A stretch of 64,000 nucleotides of DNA. Source: Gordonia rubripertincta (GTDB taxonomy: Bacteria; Actinomycetota; Actinomycetes; Mycobacteriales; Mycobacteriaceae). Of the stretch, positions 51,361 through 59,421 are shown piece by piece (position 1 is the first letter of the stretch; the number at the start of each line of letters is the position of its first letter). A program made the translations under genes and the position numbers. The stretch covers positions 4,340,001 to 4,404,000 of the forward strand of contig NZ_CP136136.1 of NCBI RefSeq assembly GCF_038024875.1, written 5' to 3'. The notes beneath the pieces are model-generated. The model worked only from the letters and a program-made list of their open reading frames with translations. It made no database searches and was not told where the DNA came from.

Positions 51361-51801
51361 GGCGGCTCGGAGGTCGTCGATCTCGCGCTGGAAGTCCTCG
51401 ACCGAGTCGAACGAGCGGTACACCGACGCGAAACGCAGGTATGCGACCTCGTCGAGGTCGCGCAGCGGTTTGAGGATCGCGAGTCCGACCTCGTTGCTGG
51501 GGATCTCGGCCGACCCGCTGGCACGTACCGTGTCCTCGACCTGCTGGGCCAGCTGGGCCAGTGCGTCCTCGGCGACGTGGCGTCCCTGGCATGCGCGCCG
51601 GACTCCCCTCATCACCTTCTCGCGACTGAACGGTTCGGTCACGCCGTTGCGTTTGACCACCGCGAGCACAGCGCTCTCCACGGTCGAGAAGCGTCGCCCA
51701 CACTCCACGCAGGAGCGGCGGCGCCGGATGGCCTGCCCCTCATCAGCGACACGCGAGTCGATGACCTTGGTGTCGTCGTTCTTGCAGAAGGGGCAGCGCA
51801 T
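51334..51801 (-). CDS. nrdR: Transcriptional repressor NrdR
   Basis: 155 residues. A zinc ribbon (C3, C6, C31, C34: MRCPFCKNDDTKVIDSR and SCVECGRRFST) is followed by an ATP-cone domain from about residue 46 (LAVVKRNGVTEPFSREKVMRG). NrdR represses ribonucleotide reductase genes when loaded with dATP/ATP. Length and sequence match Rv2718c, and the neighbouring LysM gene and lexA keep the mycobacterial order. ATG 51801 has GAGGAT; the frame extends upstream without a better start. Confidence 0.96.
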   Translation of the reverse strand: MRCPFCKNDDTKVIDSRVADEGQAIRRRRSCVECGRRFSTVESAVLAVVKRNGVTEPFSREKVMRGVRRACQGRHVAEDALAQLAQQVEDTVRASGSAEIPSNEVGLAILKPLRDLDEVAYLRFASVYRSFDSVEDFQREIDDLRAASAESVKSS

Positions 51802-51900
51802 CGTATCCTCACGCAGGTCACGGGACACTCTGATGCAGCCGGGCCGCATGCCAGGCCGGTAGTCGGCCGGTCCCTGTGACATCGAGGATACCGCCCGCGC

Positions 51901-52437
51901 TCAGTGGTACCGGGGGGCGAGGAGCGGCTGGCCGACGCGCAGGCCGCTCGACGGGAGGTCGTTCAGCTGGATGATCTCGTCGACGACTGCCTCACGCGGC
52001 ATCTCCGGAGCCACGCGCGACGCGATGGTGCTCAGCGAGTCGCCCGAGCGCACGTGCACGACCTCGGTGCCGACCGAGGACGGTGTGACCGTTGCGGCGT
52101 AGTTCTGCCCGACGACCGCGATGACCCACACGGCCAGCGCGAGTCCGACGCCGGCGAGGATGGCCGTCGCCGTGCGTCGCCGCCGCCGGATGACGGCCGA
52201 GGGTGCGGGCTGCGCGGGGCGCGACACCGGCACGACCGGTGCACGGCCGCGCATACCGACCGGCGAGGCGCACTGGGTGGAGGCGACCCGACGGACCCGG
52301 ACCGCCGACTCCGGCACCGGACGGCCGTCGACGGGGCGGCGGCCATCGCCGCGGCGCATCGGGCGCGGACGTTCCAGGACGTCACCGCGGGCCGGATCGG
52401 TGGAGCGGACGGGGTCGATGAGAGTGGCGGTGCGCAT
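51901..52437 (-). CDS. chiZ: LysM membrane protein, ChiZ-like SOS cell-division regulator
   Basis: 178 residues. A long basic, Arg/Pro-rich cytosolic N-terminus (1-88) precedes one transmembrane helix (ATAILAGVGLALAVWVIAVVG, about 90-110) and an extracytoplasmic LysM domain (VHVRSGDSLSTIASRVAPEM onward). It is equivalent to Rv2719c/ChiZ, a DNA-damage-induced protein that slows septum formation in mycobacteria. GGAGGGCACC precedes ATG 52437. Two overlapping SOS boxes lie about 75-105 bases upstream, and lexA is divergent. Confidence 0.87.
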   Translation of the reverse strand: MRTATLIDPVRSTDPARGDVLERPRPMRRGDGRRPVDGRPVPESAVRVRRVASTQCASPVGMRGRAPVVPVSRPAQPAPSAVIRRRRRTATAILAGVGLALAVWVIAVVGQNYAATVTPSSVGTEVVHVRSGDSLSTIASRVAPEMPREAVVDEIIQLNDLPSSGLRVGQPLLAPRYH

Positions 52438-52511
52438 GGTGCCCTCCGTGTTTCCGGTCGAACTCCGTCCGGGCGTCCGACTGCGTCGTCGGCGTTCGAA
52501 CTGTTCGAGTG

Positions 52512-52542
52512 TCGATCACCTGTTCGATGAACTGATGTTCGA
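52512..52542. promoter_or_regulatory. Two overlapping LexA (SOS) boxes
   Basis: TCGATCACCTGTTCGA (52512-52527) and ATGAACTGATGTTCGA (52527-52542). Each matches CGAAC-N4-GTTCG with one mismatch, and they share one base. They lie in the chiZ/lexA divergent region on the chiZ side. Confidence 0.7.
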
Positions 52543-52580
52543 TTTGTAGCACGGCACTCCGACAATTGTCTCGCGACACG

Positions 52581-52621
52581 TCGAACAAATGTTTGATGCG
52601 GCCGGCATTCTGGGCTAGGGT
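52581..52621 (+). promoter_or_regulatory. lexA promoter with overlapping LexA box
   Basis: TTGATG (52593-52598), a 17-base spacer and TAGGGT (52616-52621) form a good SigA promoter. The LexA box TCGAACAAATGTTTGA (52581-52596; one mismatch to CGAAC-N4-GTTCG) covers the -35, the usual autorepression layout. Confidence 0.75.
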
Positions 52622-52676
52622 CGTCGGCAGACAAGCGATCTACCAGCACGTTCGGAAATCGAGAGGAAGCCCGATC

Positions 52677-53384
52677 ATGAGCGATGACGGCGGTAAGCGC
52701 ACCGGAGCGCGGGGCGCCGACGAGCCCGTCACCCCGGCAGACATGGCGGCGGCCGAGGCCTCGCTGACGCCGCGGCAGCGCGGAGTTCTCGAGGTGATCC
52801 GCAAATCCGTGCGCGAACGCGGTTACCCGCCCAGCATCCGCGAGATCGGCGACGAGGTGGGTCTCACCTCGACCTCCTCCGTCGCCCATCAGCTACGGAC
52901 CCTCGAACGCAAGGGCCTGCTCAAGCGCGACGCGAATCGTCCGCGCGCGGTCAACATCGCGCCGAGTGAGCCGCCGACGCCCACCTCGCCGACCGGTGGT
53001 GCGCTACCCGAGCCCACCTTCGTGCCGGTCCTCGGCCGGATCGCCGCCGGCGGCCCGATCCTCGCGGAAGAAGCAGTCGAGGACGTGTTCCCGCTCCCCC
53101 GCGAGCTGGTCGGCGAGGGCTCGTTGTTCCTGCTGAAGGTCGTCGGCGAGTCGATGATCGACGCCGCGATCTGCGACGGCGACTGGGTGGTGGTCCGCCA
53201 GCAGAACGTGGCCGACAACGGTGACATCGTGGCCGCGATGATCGACGGCGAGGCCACGGTGAAGACCTTCAAGCGCCAGAAGGGTCATGTCTGGCTGATG
53301 CCGCACAACGAGCTGTTCGACCCGATCCCGGGCGACGAGGCCGTCATCCTCGGCAAGGTCGTCACCGTGATGCGGCGGATCTGA
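52677..53384 (+). CDS. lexA: SOS repressor LexA
   Basis: 235 residues. The N-terminal winged helix (about 28-92) contains REIGDEVGLTSTSSVAHQLRTLERKG. The self-cleavage site is A124-G125 in RIAAGGP, the nucleophile S159 in VVGESMID and the general base K196 in EATVKTFKR. Under RecA stimulation it cleaves itself and releases the SOS regulon. GAGAGGAAG precedes ATG 52677; the longer frame crosses the operator. Its last 23 bases overlap the end of the convergent ptsI. Confidence 0.96.
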   Translation: MSDDGGKRTGARGADEPVTPADMAAAEASLTPRQRGVLEVIRKSVRERGYPPSIREIGDEVGLTSTSSVAHQLRTLERKGLLKRDANRPRAVNIAPSEPPTPTSPTGGALPEPTFVPVLGRIAAGGPILAEEAVEDVFPLPRELVGEGSLFLLKVVGESMIDAAICDGDWVVVRQQNVADNGDIVAAMIDGEATVKTFKRQKGHVWLMPHNELFDPIPGDEAVILGKVVTVMRRI

Positions 53385-55062
53385 CCTCTTCGTTCTCGAG
53401 AACCGCGGCGGCCGCCGCGCGAGCCGCAGCCGGATCGGCGGTGGCGAGCGCGGCTGCGGCCGCGTTTTCGCAGGTCGCGCGCGACACACCGGCGAGCCGG
53501 GCGCCGACCGCAGCGGCCGCCACCGGAGCACTCGACAACGAGGTCACCCCGAGCCCGACCAGTACACAGGCGAGGATCGGGTCCGCCGCGGCCTCGCCGC
53601 ACACGCCGACCGGTTTCCCCTGATCCCGTCCGGCCCGCGCAACCGTCGCGATGAGATGCAGGACGGCCGGCTGCCACGGATCGGTCAGCGAAGCGAGATC
53701 GGCCGACATCCGGTCGGCGGCCATCGTGTACTGCGTGAGGTCGTTGGTGCCGATCGAGACGAAGTCGACCTCGGCCAGGATCGCGGGTGCGAGGATCGCG
53801 GCGGCGGGGACCTCGATCATCACCCCGGCGGTCAGCCCCCGTTCGCGCACCTGTGCGGCGAAAGCGGCCGCCTCGGACGGTGACGCGATCATCGGTGCCA
53901 TGACCCAGGGGCTCGTCTCGGAGCCGTCGGCGGCGCGCGCGATCGCGTCGAGCTGGTGGGCGCGGATCTCGGGGTGCGCCAAGGCGATCCGGTCGCCCCG
54001 TACGCCCAGCGCCGGATTGGGCTCCTCGGGCTGGTTGACGAAGCGCAGCGGCTTGTCCGAGCCGGCGTCGAGGGTGCGGATGACGACCTTGCGGCCACCG
54101 AACGCGTCGAGCACCTCGCGGTAGATGTCCGCCTGCTCCTCCACCGACGGTTCGTCGGCCCGTTCGAGGAAGGCCAGTTCGGTGCGGAACAGTCCGACGC
54201 CCTCCACCGGATGGTCGGTGGCCGCGCGGGCCGACGACCCGTCGGCGACGTTGGCCAGGATCGCCACCTCCACGCCGTCGGCGGTGCGGCCCGGACCCGA
54301 CCAGCCGGCGACCAGGGCCGCCTGACGCGTGTGCTCGTCGACACGGGCGCGGGCTGTGGCGTCGTCGGGTTCCACGACGATCTCACCGGTCGTTCCGTCC
54401 ACGAGTATCACTGTGCCCGAACTGATCCCGGCGAGATCGGGGACCGCGACGACACACGGGATGCCGAGCTGCCGGGCGATGATCGCGGTGTGGCTGGTCG
54501 GCCCGCCCAAGCGGGTGACCAGTGCGATGGTGGTGGCGGGATCGAGACCCGCGGTGTCGGCGGGCGCGAGGTCGTCGGCGAGGAGGACCGAGGGCACGTC
54601 CGGCGTGGGCACGCCGGGTTCGGGCAGGCCCAACAGTTCGGCGAGGACGCGGTCGCGGACATCGTTGAGGTCGGTGACGCGCTCGGCCATGAGTCCACCG
54701 AGCTTGGTGAACACGGCGGCGAACTGTTCGGTGGCGGCGACAGCGGCCGACGGCGCCGAGGCCCCCTTGGCGATGAGTCCCGAGGCGGCACCGATCCACC
54801 CGCGGTCCTCGGCGAGCCCGGCGGTGGCGGCGAGTACCTCGGCGGCGACGCCGGTGTTCTGCGATGCACGTTCACGCAGGCGCGCGGCGACCGCCGCCGC
54901 GGCGGCGGTGAACCGTTCGGCCTCGTCGGCGCGGAGGTCTTCGGCGATCTCGATGCCTGCGCCCAGCGCCTCTGCGGAGTGGTCGGGTCGGCGGCCCGGC
55001 CAGAGTGCGGGCCCGAGAGCCACACCACCGACGACCGGCGTCCCCGTCAGAATCTGCGTCAT
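53362..55062 (-). CDS. ptsI: PTS enzyme I (phosphoenolpyruvate-protein phosphotransferase)
   Basis: 566 residues. It takes phosphate from PEP on the active-site His in LGGPTSHTAIIARQLG and passes it to HPr. PEP-binding blocks are VGLFRTELAFLER and FVSIGTNDLTQYTMAADR, and the catalytic Cys is in VGVCGEAAADP. The N-terminal HPr-binding domain spans about residues 1-150. ATG 55062 opens MTQILTGTPVVGG. It is divergent from fruR-fruK-fruA-ptsH with a 149-base regulatory gap, so all PTS phosphocarriers for fructose are in one locus. Confidence 0.95.
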   Translation of the reverse strand: MTQILTGTPVVGGVALGPALWPGRRPDHSAEALGAGIEIAEDLRADEAERFTAAAAAVAARLRERASQNTGVAAEVLAATAGLAEDRGWIGAASGLIAKGASAPSAAVAATEQFAAVFTKLGGLMAERVTDLNDVRDRVLAELLGLPEPGVPTPDVPSVLLADDLAPADTAGLDPATTIALVTRLGGPTSHTAIIARQLGIPCVVAVPDLAGISSGTVILVDGTTGEIVVEPDDATARARVDEHTRQAALVAGWSGPGRTADGVEVAILANVADGSSARAATDHPVEGVGLFRTELAFLERADEPSVEEQADIYREVLDAFGGRKVVIRTLDAGSDKPLRFVNQPEEPNPALGVRGDRIALAHPEIRAHQLDAIARAADGSETSPWVMAPMIASPSEAAAFAAQVRERGLTAGVMIEVPAAAILAPAILAEVDFVSIGTNDLTQYTMAADRMSADLASLTDPWQPAVLHLIATVARAGRDQGKPVGVCGEAAADPILACVLVGLGVTSLSSAPVAAAAVGARLAGVSRATCENAAAAALATADPAAARAAAAAVLENEEVRSAASR

Positions 55063-55099
55063 GTGACCACGGTTACAAATTCTTCTTGACTTGTCAACA

Positions 55100-55116
55100 C
55101 AAACAGGCGTAAACAC
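55100..55116. promoter_or_regulatory. Putative DeoR-family (FruR) operator
   Basis: CAAACAGGCGTAAACAC holds two AAACA direct repeats exactly ten bases apart (55101-55105 and 55111-55115), next to GTCAACAC. On the minus strand these read TGTTT, typical of DeoR-family operators. It lies midway between ptsI and fruR, where one site could control both directions. Confidence 0.45.
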
Positions 55117-55211
55117 AGTAACTACAACACGCAAAGCCACATGTTCCCACATTCGCCGGCCCGACCAGGGCCTCGGGAACAAGCCGCGGGAACGATCAGA
55201 ACGGAGCCGGT

Positions 55212-55982
55212 GTGTACGCCGAGGAGAGACAGCAGGCCATCGCCGAGGAGGTTCGCGTCGCAGGGCGCGCCTCGGTCGCCGAGCTCGCCGCGAAATTCGA
55301 CGTGACCAGTGAGACCGTCCGCCGCGACCTCGCGGTCCTCGAACGCGGCGGGCTCCTGCAGCGCGTCCACGGCGGTGCCGTCCGCCCCGAGGTCCTGCGC
55401 GTGATCGGCGAACTCGGCATCGCCGAACGCGAGACGGAACAGACCGAGGAGAAGGCGGCCATCGGCCGTGCCGCTCTCCGCTTCCTCCCGCCGGACGGCG
55501 GATCGGTTCTGTTCGACGCAGGTACCACCACCTTCCGGGCCGCCGAGGCCATGCCGCGCGACCGCGGCCTCACGGTGATCACCAACAGCCTCCCGATCGC
55601 CGGGCTGCTCGCCGGACACCACGCCGACGGTCTCCACGCCCTCGGCGGTCGCGTCCGCGGGCTCACCCAGGCGACGGTCGGCGCCGAGACCGTCGCCGCC
55701 CTGGGACGTCTCCGCGTGACGACCGCGTTCATCGGCACCAACGGACTGAGCGAGGCACACGGACTGTCCACCCCCGATCCCGACGAGGCGGCGGTGAAGG
55801 CAGCGATGGTCGCCGCGGCACGACGCGTGGTCGTCCTCGCCGACAGTTCGAAGATGGAGCGCGAGGAACTATCCGGATTCGCCGGCATCGACGACATCGA
55901 TGTCCTCATCACGGACTCCGGCATCGATCCGCGGTTCTCCGCCGCATTGTCCGCCCGCGGCGTCGAGGTCGTGATCGCGTGA
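55212..55982 (+). CDS. fruR: DeoR-family regulator of fructose PTS (FruR)
   Basis: 256 residues. The DeoR helix-turn-helix is at 1-57 (RQQAIAEEVRVAGRASVAEL, VTSETVRRDLAVLERGG). The C-terminal sugar-phosphate-sensing domain carries VLFDAGTTTFRAAEAM, ITNSLPIAGLL and ADSSKMEREELSGFA. By family it probably responds to fructose-1-phosphate. The GTG at 55212 follows CGGAG. Its stop overlaps the fruK GTG (GTGA), so repressor and kinase are co-translated. Confidence 0.9.
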   Translation: MYAEERQQAIAEEVRVAGRASVAELAAKFDVTSETVRRDLAVLERGGLLQRVHGGAVRPEVLRVIGELGIAERETEQTEEKAAIGRAALRFLPPDGGSVLFDAGTTTFRAAEAMPRDRGLTVITNSLPIAGLLAGHHADGLHALGGRVRGLTQATVGAETVAALGRLRVTTAFIGTNGLSEAHGLSTPDPDEAAVKAAMVAAARRVVVLADSSKMEREELSGFAGIDDIDVLITDSGIDPRFSAALSARGVEVVIA

Positions 55983-56938
55983 TCCTCACCGTCACCGCAA
56001 ATCCGAGCGTCGACCGGACCCTCGAACTCGCCACGCCGCTGCGACGCGGCGAAGTCCAGCGGGCCGGCGTCGTCCGCGCCGAACCGGGCGGCAAGGGCGT
56101 CAACGTCGCCCGCACCGTTGCCGCCGCCGGCCTCTCGACCCTGGCCCTCCTGCCCGCTCGCGCCGGCGACCCCCTGCTCGCCGCTCTCGACGACCTCGCA
56201 CTCCCCTACGACGCCGTCCCCGTCGACGGCGAGGTCCGCTCCAACATCACCATCGCCGAATCCGACGGCACCACCACCAAGGTCAACGCCCCGGGCGTGG
56301 CCCTGACCGCGGCTCAGCTCGAGTCCCTGTCCGCTCTGATCCGCACCCACGCGAACGGCGCGGACTGGGTCACGCTGTGCGGATCGCTTCCGCCCGGTGT
56401 GCCGGACGACTGGTACCGGAGTATCGCCGACGCGCTCGTCACCGCCGGATGCCGGGTAGCCGTGGACACCTCGGGGGCGCCGTTGCGCGCCGTGGCAGGC
56501 GGACGTGTCGACCTCGTCAAACCCAACGAGGACGAACTCGCCGAACTCACCGGCGCCGACGCCGCCGAGCTACGTGATTCCCTGTCCCGCAACGACCTCC
56601 GGCCCGTCGTTGCCGCGTCGCGGGTCCTCGTGGAACAGATCGGCGGTAGTGTCCTGGCCACCCTCGGTGCACGGGGCGCCGTCCTCGTGACCCCGGCGGG
56701 CACCTGGTGCGCGACCCCACCACCGATCGTCCCGCGCAGCACCGTCGGGGCCGGCGACTCGTCCCTGGCCGGTTTTCTCATCGCCCAGACGCGCGGTGCC
56801 TCGGCTCCGGCGTGCCTCCGATCGGCCGTCGCCTACGGAGCAGCGGCTGCGGCGCTGGCCGGCACCGCCTCCCCCACCCCGGAGCACCTCGACCTGTCCG
56901 GGGTCACGGTCACGGAACTCTCCGGGGCCGGCCGATGA
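55979..56938 (+). CDS. fruK: 1-phosphofructokinase
   Basis: A 319-residue PfkB-family kinase that converts fructose-1-phosphate to fructose-1,6-bisphosphate. The substrate signature AEPGGKGVNVARTVAAAG lies at residues 35-52, the anion-hole/catalytic-base motif STVGAGDSSLAGFL at about 254-267, and VKPNEDELAELTG is conserved. The GTG start overlaps fruR by four bases; fruA follows 69 bases later. Confidence 0.94.
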   Translation: MILTVTANPSVDRTLELATPLRRGEVQRAGVVRAEPGGKGVNVARTVAAAGLSTLALLPARAGDPLLAALDDLALPYDAVPVDGEVRSNITIAESDGTTTKVNAPGVALTAAQLESLSALIRTHANGADWVTLCGSLPPGVPDDWYRSIADALVTAGCRVAVDTSGAPLRAVAGGRVDLVKPNEDELAELTGADAAELRDSLSRNDLRPVVAASRVLVEQIGGSVLATLGARGAVLVTPAGTWCATPPPIVPRSTVGAGDSSLAGFLIAQTRGASAPACLRSAVAYGAAAAALAGTASPTPEHLDLSGVTVTELSGAGR

Positions 56939-57007
56939 GATGACCCCGATCGCACCCCCGCACCAGTACCCACCCCACACCAACCCTCCACTGCCTAAGG
57001 ACAACCC

Positions 57008-59077
57008 ATGACCGAGCAGATCATCACCGCACAGACGGTGAGTCTCGACGTCGACGCCGGCGCCGACCCCGCCGCCGTCATCACCACCCTCGCCGATGCT
57101 CTGGCCGCGGCCGGACGGACCACCGATCCGGCCGACCTGGCCCGAGCGGCACTCGAACGAGAGGCCAAGTCCGCCACCGGGCTTCCCGGAGGCATCGCGA
57201 TCCCGCATGCGCGCACCGCGTCGGTGACGTCGGCGAGCCTCGCCATGGCGCGCCTGTCCCGCAAGGTCGACTTCGGCGCACCCGACGGTCCGGCCGATCT
57301 CGTCTTCCTCATCGCCGCCCCCGAGGGCGGTGCGGCCGCGCACATGAAACTGCTGAGTTCGCTGGCGCGCTCGCTCGTCCGCCCCGATTTCGTGGCGGCC
57401 CTCCGCGAGGCCGAGACCGACGACCGCGTCATCGAACTGGTCACCGAGGCCATCGACCCCGACGCCAAGAAGACGGTGTCCACTCCCCCGGCGGCTCCGG
57501 CGACGACCGAGACCCCGGGCGGCGCCGAGTCGACCGCCGGGAAGTCCGACGAGAGGCGGCCGCGCATCCTCGCCATCACCGCCTGCCCCACCGGGATCGC
57601 ACACACCTACATGGCCGCGGACGCCCTCAAGTACGCCGCCGAACGGGCCGGGGTCGACTTCGCGGTGGAGACGCAGGGCTCTTCGGCCACCACACCGTTC
57701 GATCCCGACGTCATCGCATCCGCGGACGCCGTCATCTTCGCGACCGACATCGGAGTGAAGGGCAAGGGCCGCTTCCACGGCAAGCCGGTGATCGCCTCGG
57801 GCGTCAAACGCGCCATCAACGAACCCGACACGATGATCGCCGAAGCCGTTGCCGCCGGGCAGAATCCGGATGCGCCGCGGGTAACCGACGACGGAGGCAC
57901 CGACGCCGCCTCGTCCGGATCGTCGTCGGGTGTCGGACTGGCCGGTCGCACCCGGCAGGCACTCATGACCGGTGTCAGCTACATGATCCCGTTCGTCGCG
58001 GCGGGCGGTCTGCTCATCGCACTGGGCTTCCTGCTCGCTGGCTACGAGATCGCCAACAGCACCCTCGATGCCGGCGGTTCCCTCAACGACGCCGCCTTCA
58101 TCGCCCTGAACAACAGCCTCTGGGATCTCCCCTCCGGGGGTCTCCTCCAGTACCTCGGCGCGGTGAGTTTCGCAATCGGATCGGGGGTGATGGGGCTCGC
58201 CGTCCCGGTCCTCGCCGGATACATCTCCTTCGCGATCGCCGACCGTCCCGGCATCGCACCCGGTTTCGTCGCGGGCATCGTGTCCCTCGCCGTCGGTGCG
58301 AGCTTCATCGGCGCACTCATCGGCGGCCTGATCGCCGGCGCCGCGTGCCTGTGGATCTCGCGACTCCCGGTTCCGCAGTGGGCCCGGGGCCTGATGCCGG
58401 TCGTGATCATCCCGTTGTTCGGCAGCCTGATCGTCGGCGGCCTGCTCTACCTGGTTCTCGGCAAGCCGCTCGCCTGGCTGACCGAACAGATGAACTCCGG
58501 ACTCGAGAGCATGTCCGGCGGATCGGCCGTCGTCCTGGGCATCGTGCTCGGCCTGATGATGTGCTTCGACCTCGGCGGCCCGGTCAACAAGACCGCCTAC
58601 CTGTTCGCCACCGCCGGTATCGCCGACGCCGCGACCGCAGGCCCCGCACAGTTCCAGATCATGGCCGCGGTCATGTGCGCCGGCATGGTCCCACCGCTCG
58701 CCCTCGCGCTCGCCACAGTGCTCCGGCCCGGCCTGTTCACCGAACCCGAACGCGAGAACGGCAAGGCCGCATGGCTTCTCGGCGCGTCGTTCATCTCCGA
58801 GGGCGCCATCCCGTTCGCCGCGGCCGACCCGTTCCGCGTCATCCCGTCGATGATGGCCGGCGGCGCCCTGTCCGGCGCGCTGATCATGGCATTCGGTGTC
58901 GAACTCCGCGCCCCGCACGGCGGCATCTTCGTCTTCTTCGCCATGAACAACTGGGGGCTGTTCCTCGTGGCCCTGCTGGCCGGCACCGTCCTGAGTGCGG
59001 TCGTGGTGATCGCGGCGAAGCAGTTCGGCCGGACCCGCGAGATCGCGGCGGCCGACCTCGAGGCCGTGGCAGCCTGA
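57008..59077 (+). CDS. fruA: PTS fructose transporter subunit EIIABC
   Basis: 689 residues with all three domains in one chain. EIIA is at about 1-150, with the phospho-His H68 in GGIAIPHARTAS. EIIB is at about 185-285, with the phospho-Cys C193 in ITACPTGIAHTYMAADAL. EIIC is at about 315-675, with some nine membrane segments (MIPFVAAGGLLIALGFLLAG; PVLAGYISFAIADRPGIAPG). It imports fructose as fructose-1-phosphate, the substrate of FruK. The ATG follows AAGGACAACCC. Confidence 0.95.
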   Translation: MTEQIITAQTVSLDVDAGADPAAVITTLADALAAAGRTTDPADLARAALEREAKSATGLPGGIAIPHARTASVTSASLAMARLSRKVDFGAPDGPADLVFLIAAPEGGAAAHMKLLSSLARSLVRPDFVAALREAETDDRVIELVTEAIDPDAKKTVSTPPAAPATTETPGGAESTAGKSDERRPRILAITACPTGIAHTYMAADALKYAAERAGVDFAVETQGSSATTPFDPDVIASADAVIFATDIGVKGKGRFHGKPVIASGVKRAINEPDTMIAEAVAAGQNPDAPRVTDDGGTDAASSGSSSGVGLAGRTRQALMTGVSYMIPFVAAGGLLIALGFLLAGYEIANSTLDAGGSLNDAAFIALNNSLWDLPSGGLLQYLGAVSFAIGSGVMGLAVPVLAGYISFAIADRPGIAPGFVAGIVSLAVGASFIGALIGGLIAGAACLWISRLPVPQWARGLMPVVIIPLFGSLIVGGLLYLVLGKPLAWLTEQMNSGLESMSGGSAVVLGIVLGLMMCFDLGGPVNKTAYLFATAGIADAATAGPAQFQIMAAVMCAGMVPPLALALATVLRPGLFTEPERENGKAAWLLGASFISEGAIPFAAADPFRVIPSMMAGGALSGALIMAFGVELRAPHGGIFVFFAMNNWGLFLVALLAGTVLSAVVVIAAKQFGRTREIAAADLEAVAA

Positions 59078-59154
59078 AGTCCGGACCCCGCCGAACACCC
59101 ACACCCCGACGAACAACCACCAACACACGCGCAACAACCAACACAGGAGGCACC

Positions 59155-59415
59155 ATGCCCAGCACCACCGCCACCGTCGGATCGGCCGTCGGCCTGCACG
59201 CCCGCCCGGCCACGATCATCGCCGAGGCCGTCGCCGACACCGGCAGCACCGTGACCCTCGCGCTCGAGGGCGGCGACCCGGTCGACGCCGGTTCCGCACT
59301 GATGATCATGACGCTCGGCGCCGAGAAGGGCACCAAGGTCGTGGTGACCGCCGAGGACCAGGCCGCCCTGGACAAGATCGCCACCCTCGTCGAGACCGAT
59401 CTCGACGCGGACTGA
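59155..59415 (+). CDS. ptsH: Phosphocarrier protein HPr
   Basis: An 86-residue PTS phosphocarrier. The phosphorylated histidine is H15 in VGLHARPAT. The regulatory-serine region reads VDAGSALMIM, with Ser47 in place, but the surrounding sequence differs from the AKS-type site of Firmicutes HPr, and no HPr kinase is in the window. CAGGAGG gives an ideal ribosome site. It lies 77 bases after fruA and ends 6 bases from the convergent hflX stop. Confidence 0.95.
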   Translation: MPSTTATVGSAVGLHARPATIIAEAVADTGSTVTLALEGGDPVDAGSALMIMTLGAEKGTKVVVTAEDQAALDKIATLVETDLDAD

Positions 59416-59421
59416 CCGGAT

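Noticed and set aside
52495..52508. TTCGAACTGTTCGA as a fourth SOS box
   Set aside because: CGAAC and GTTCG are separated by the wrong distance (they overlap instead of having four bases between).
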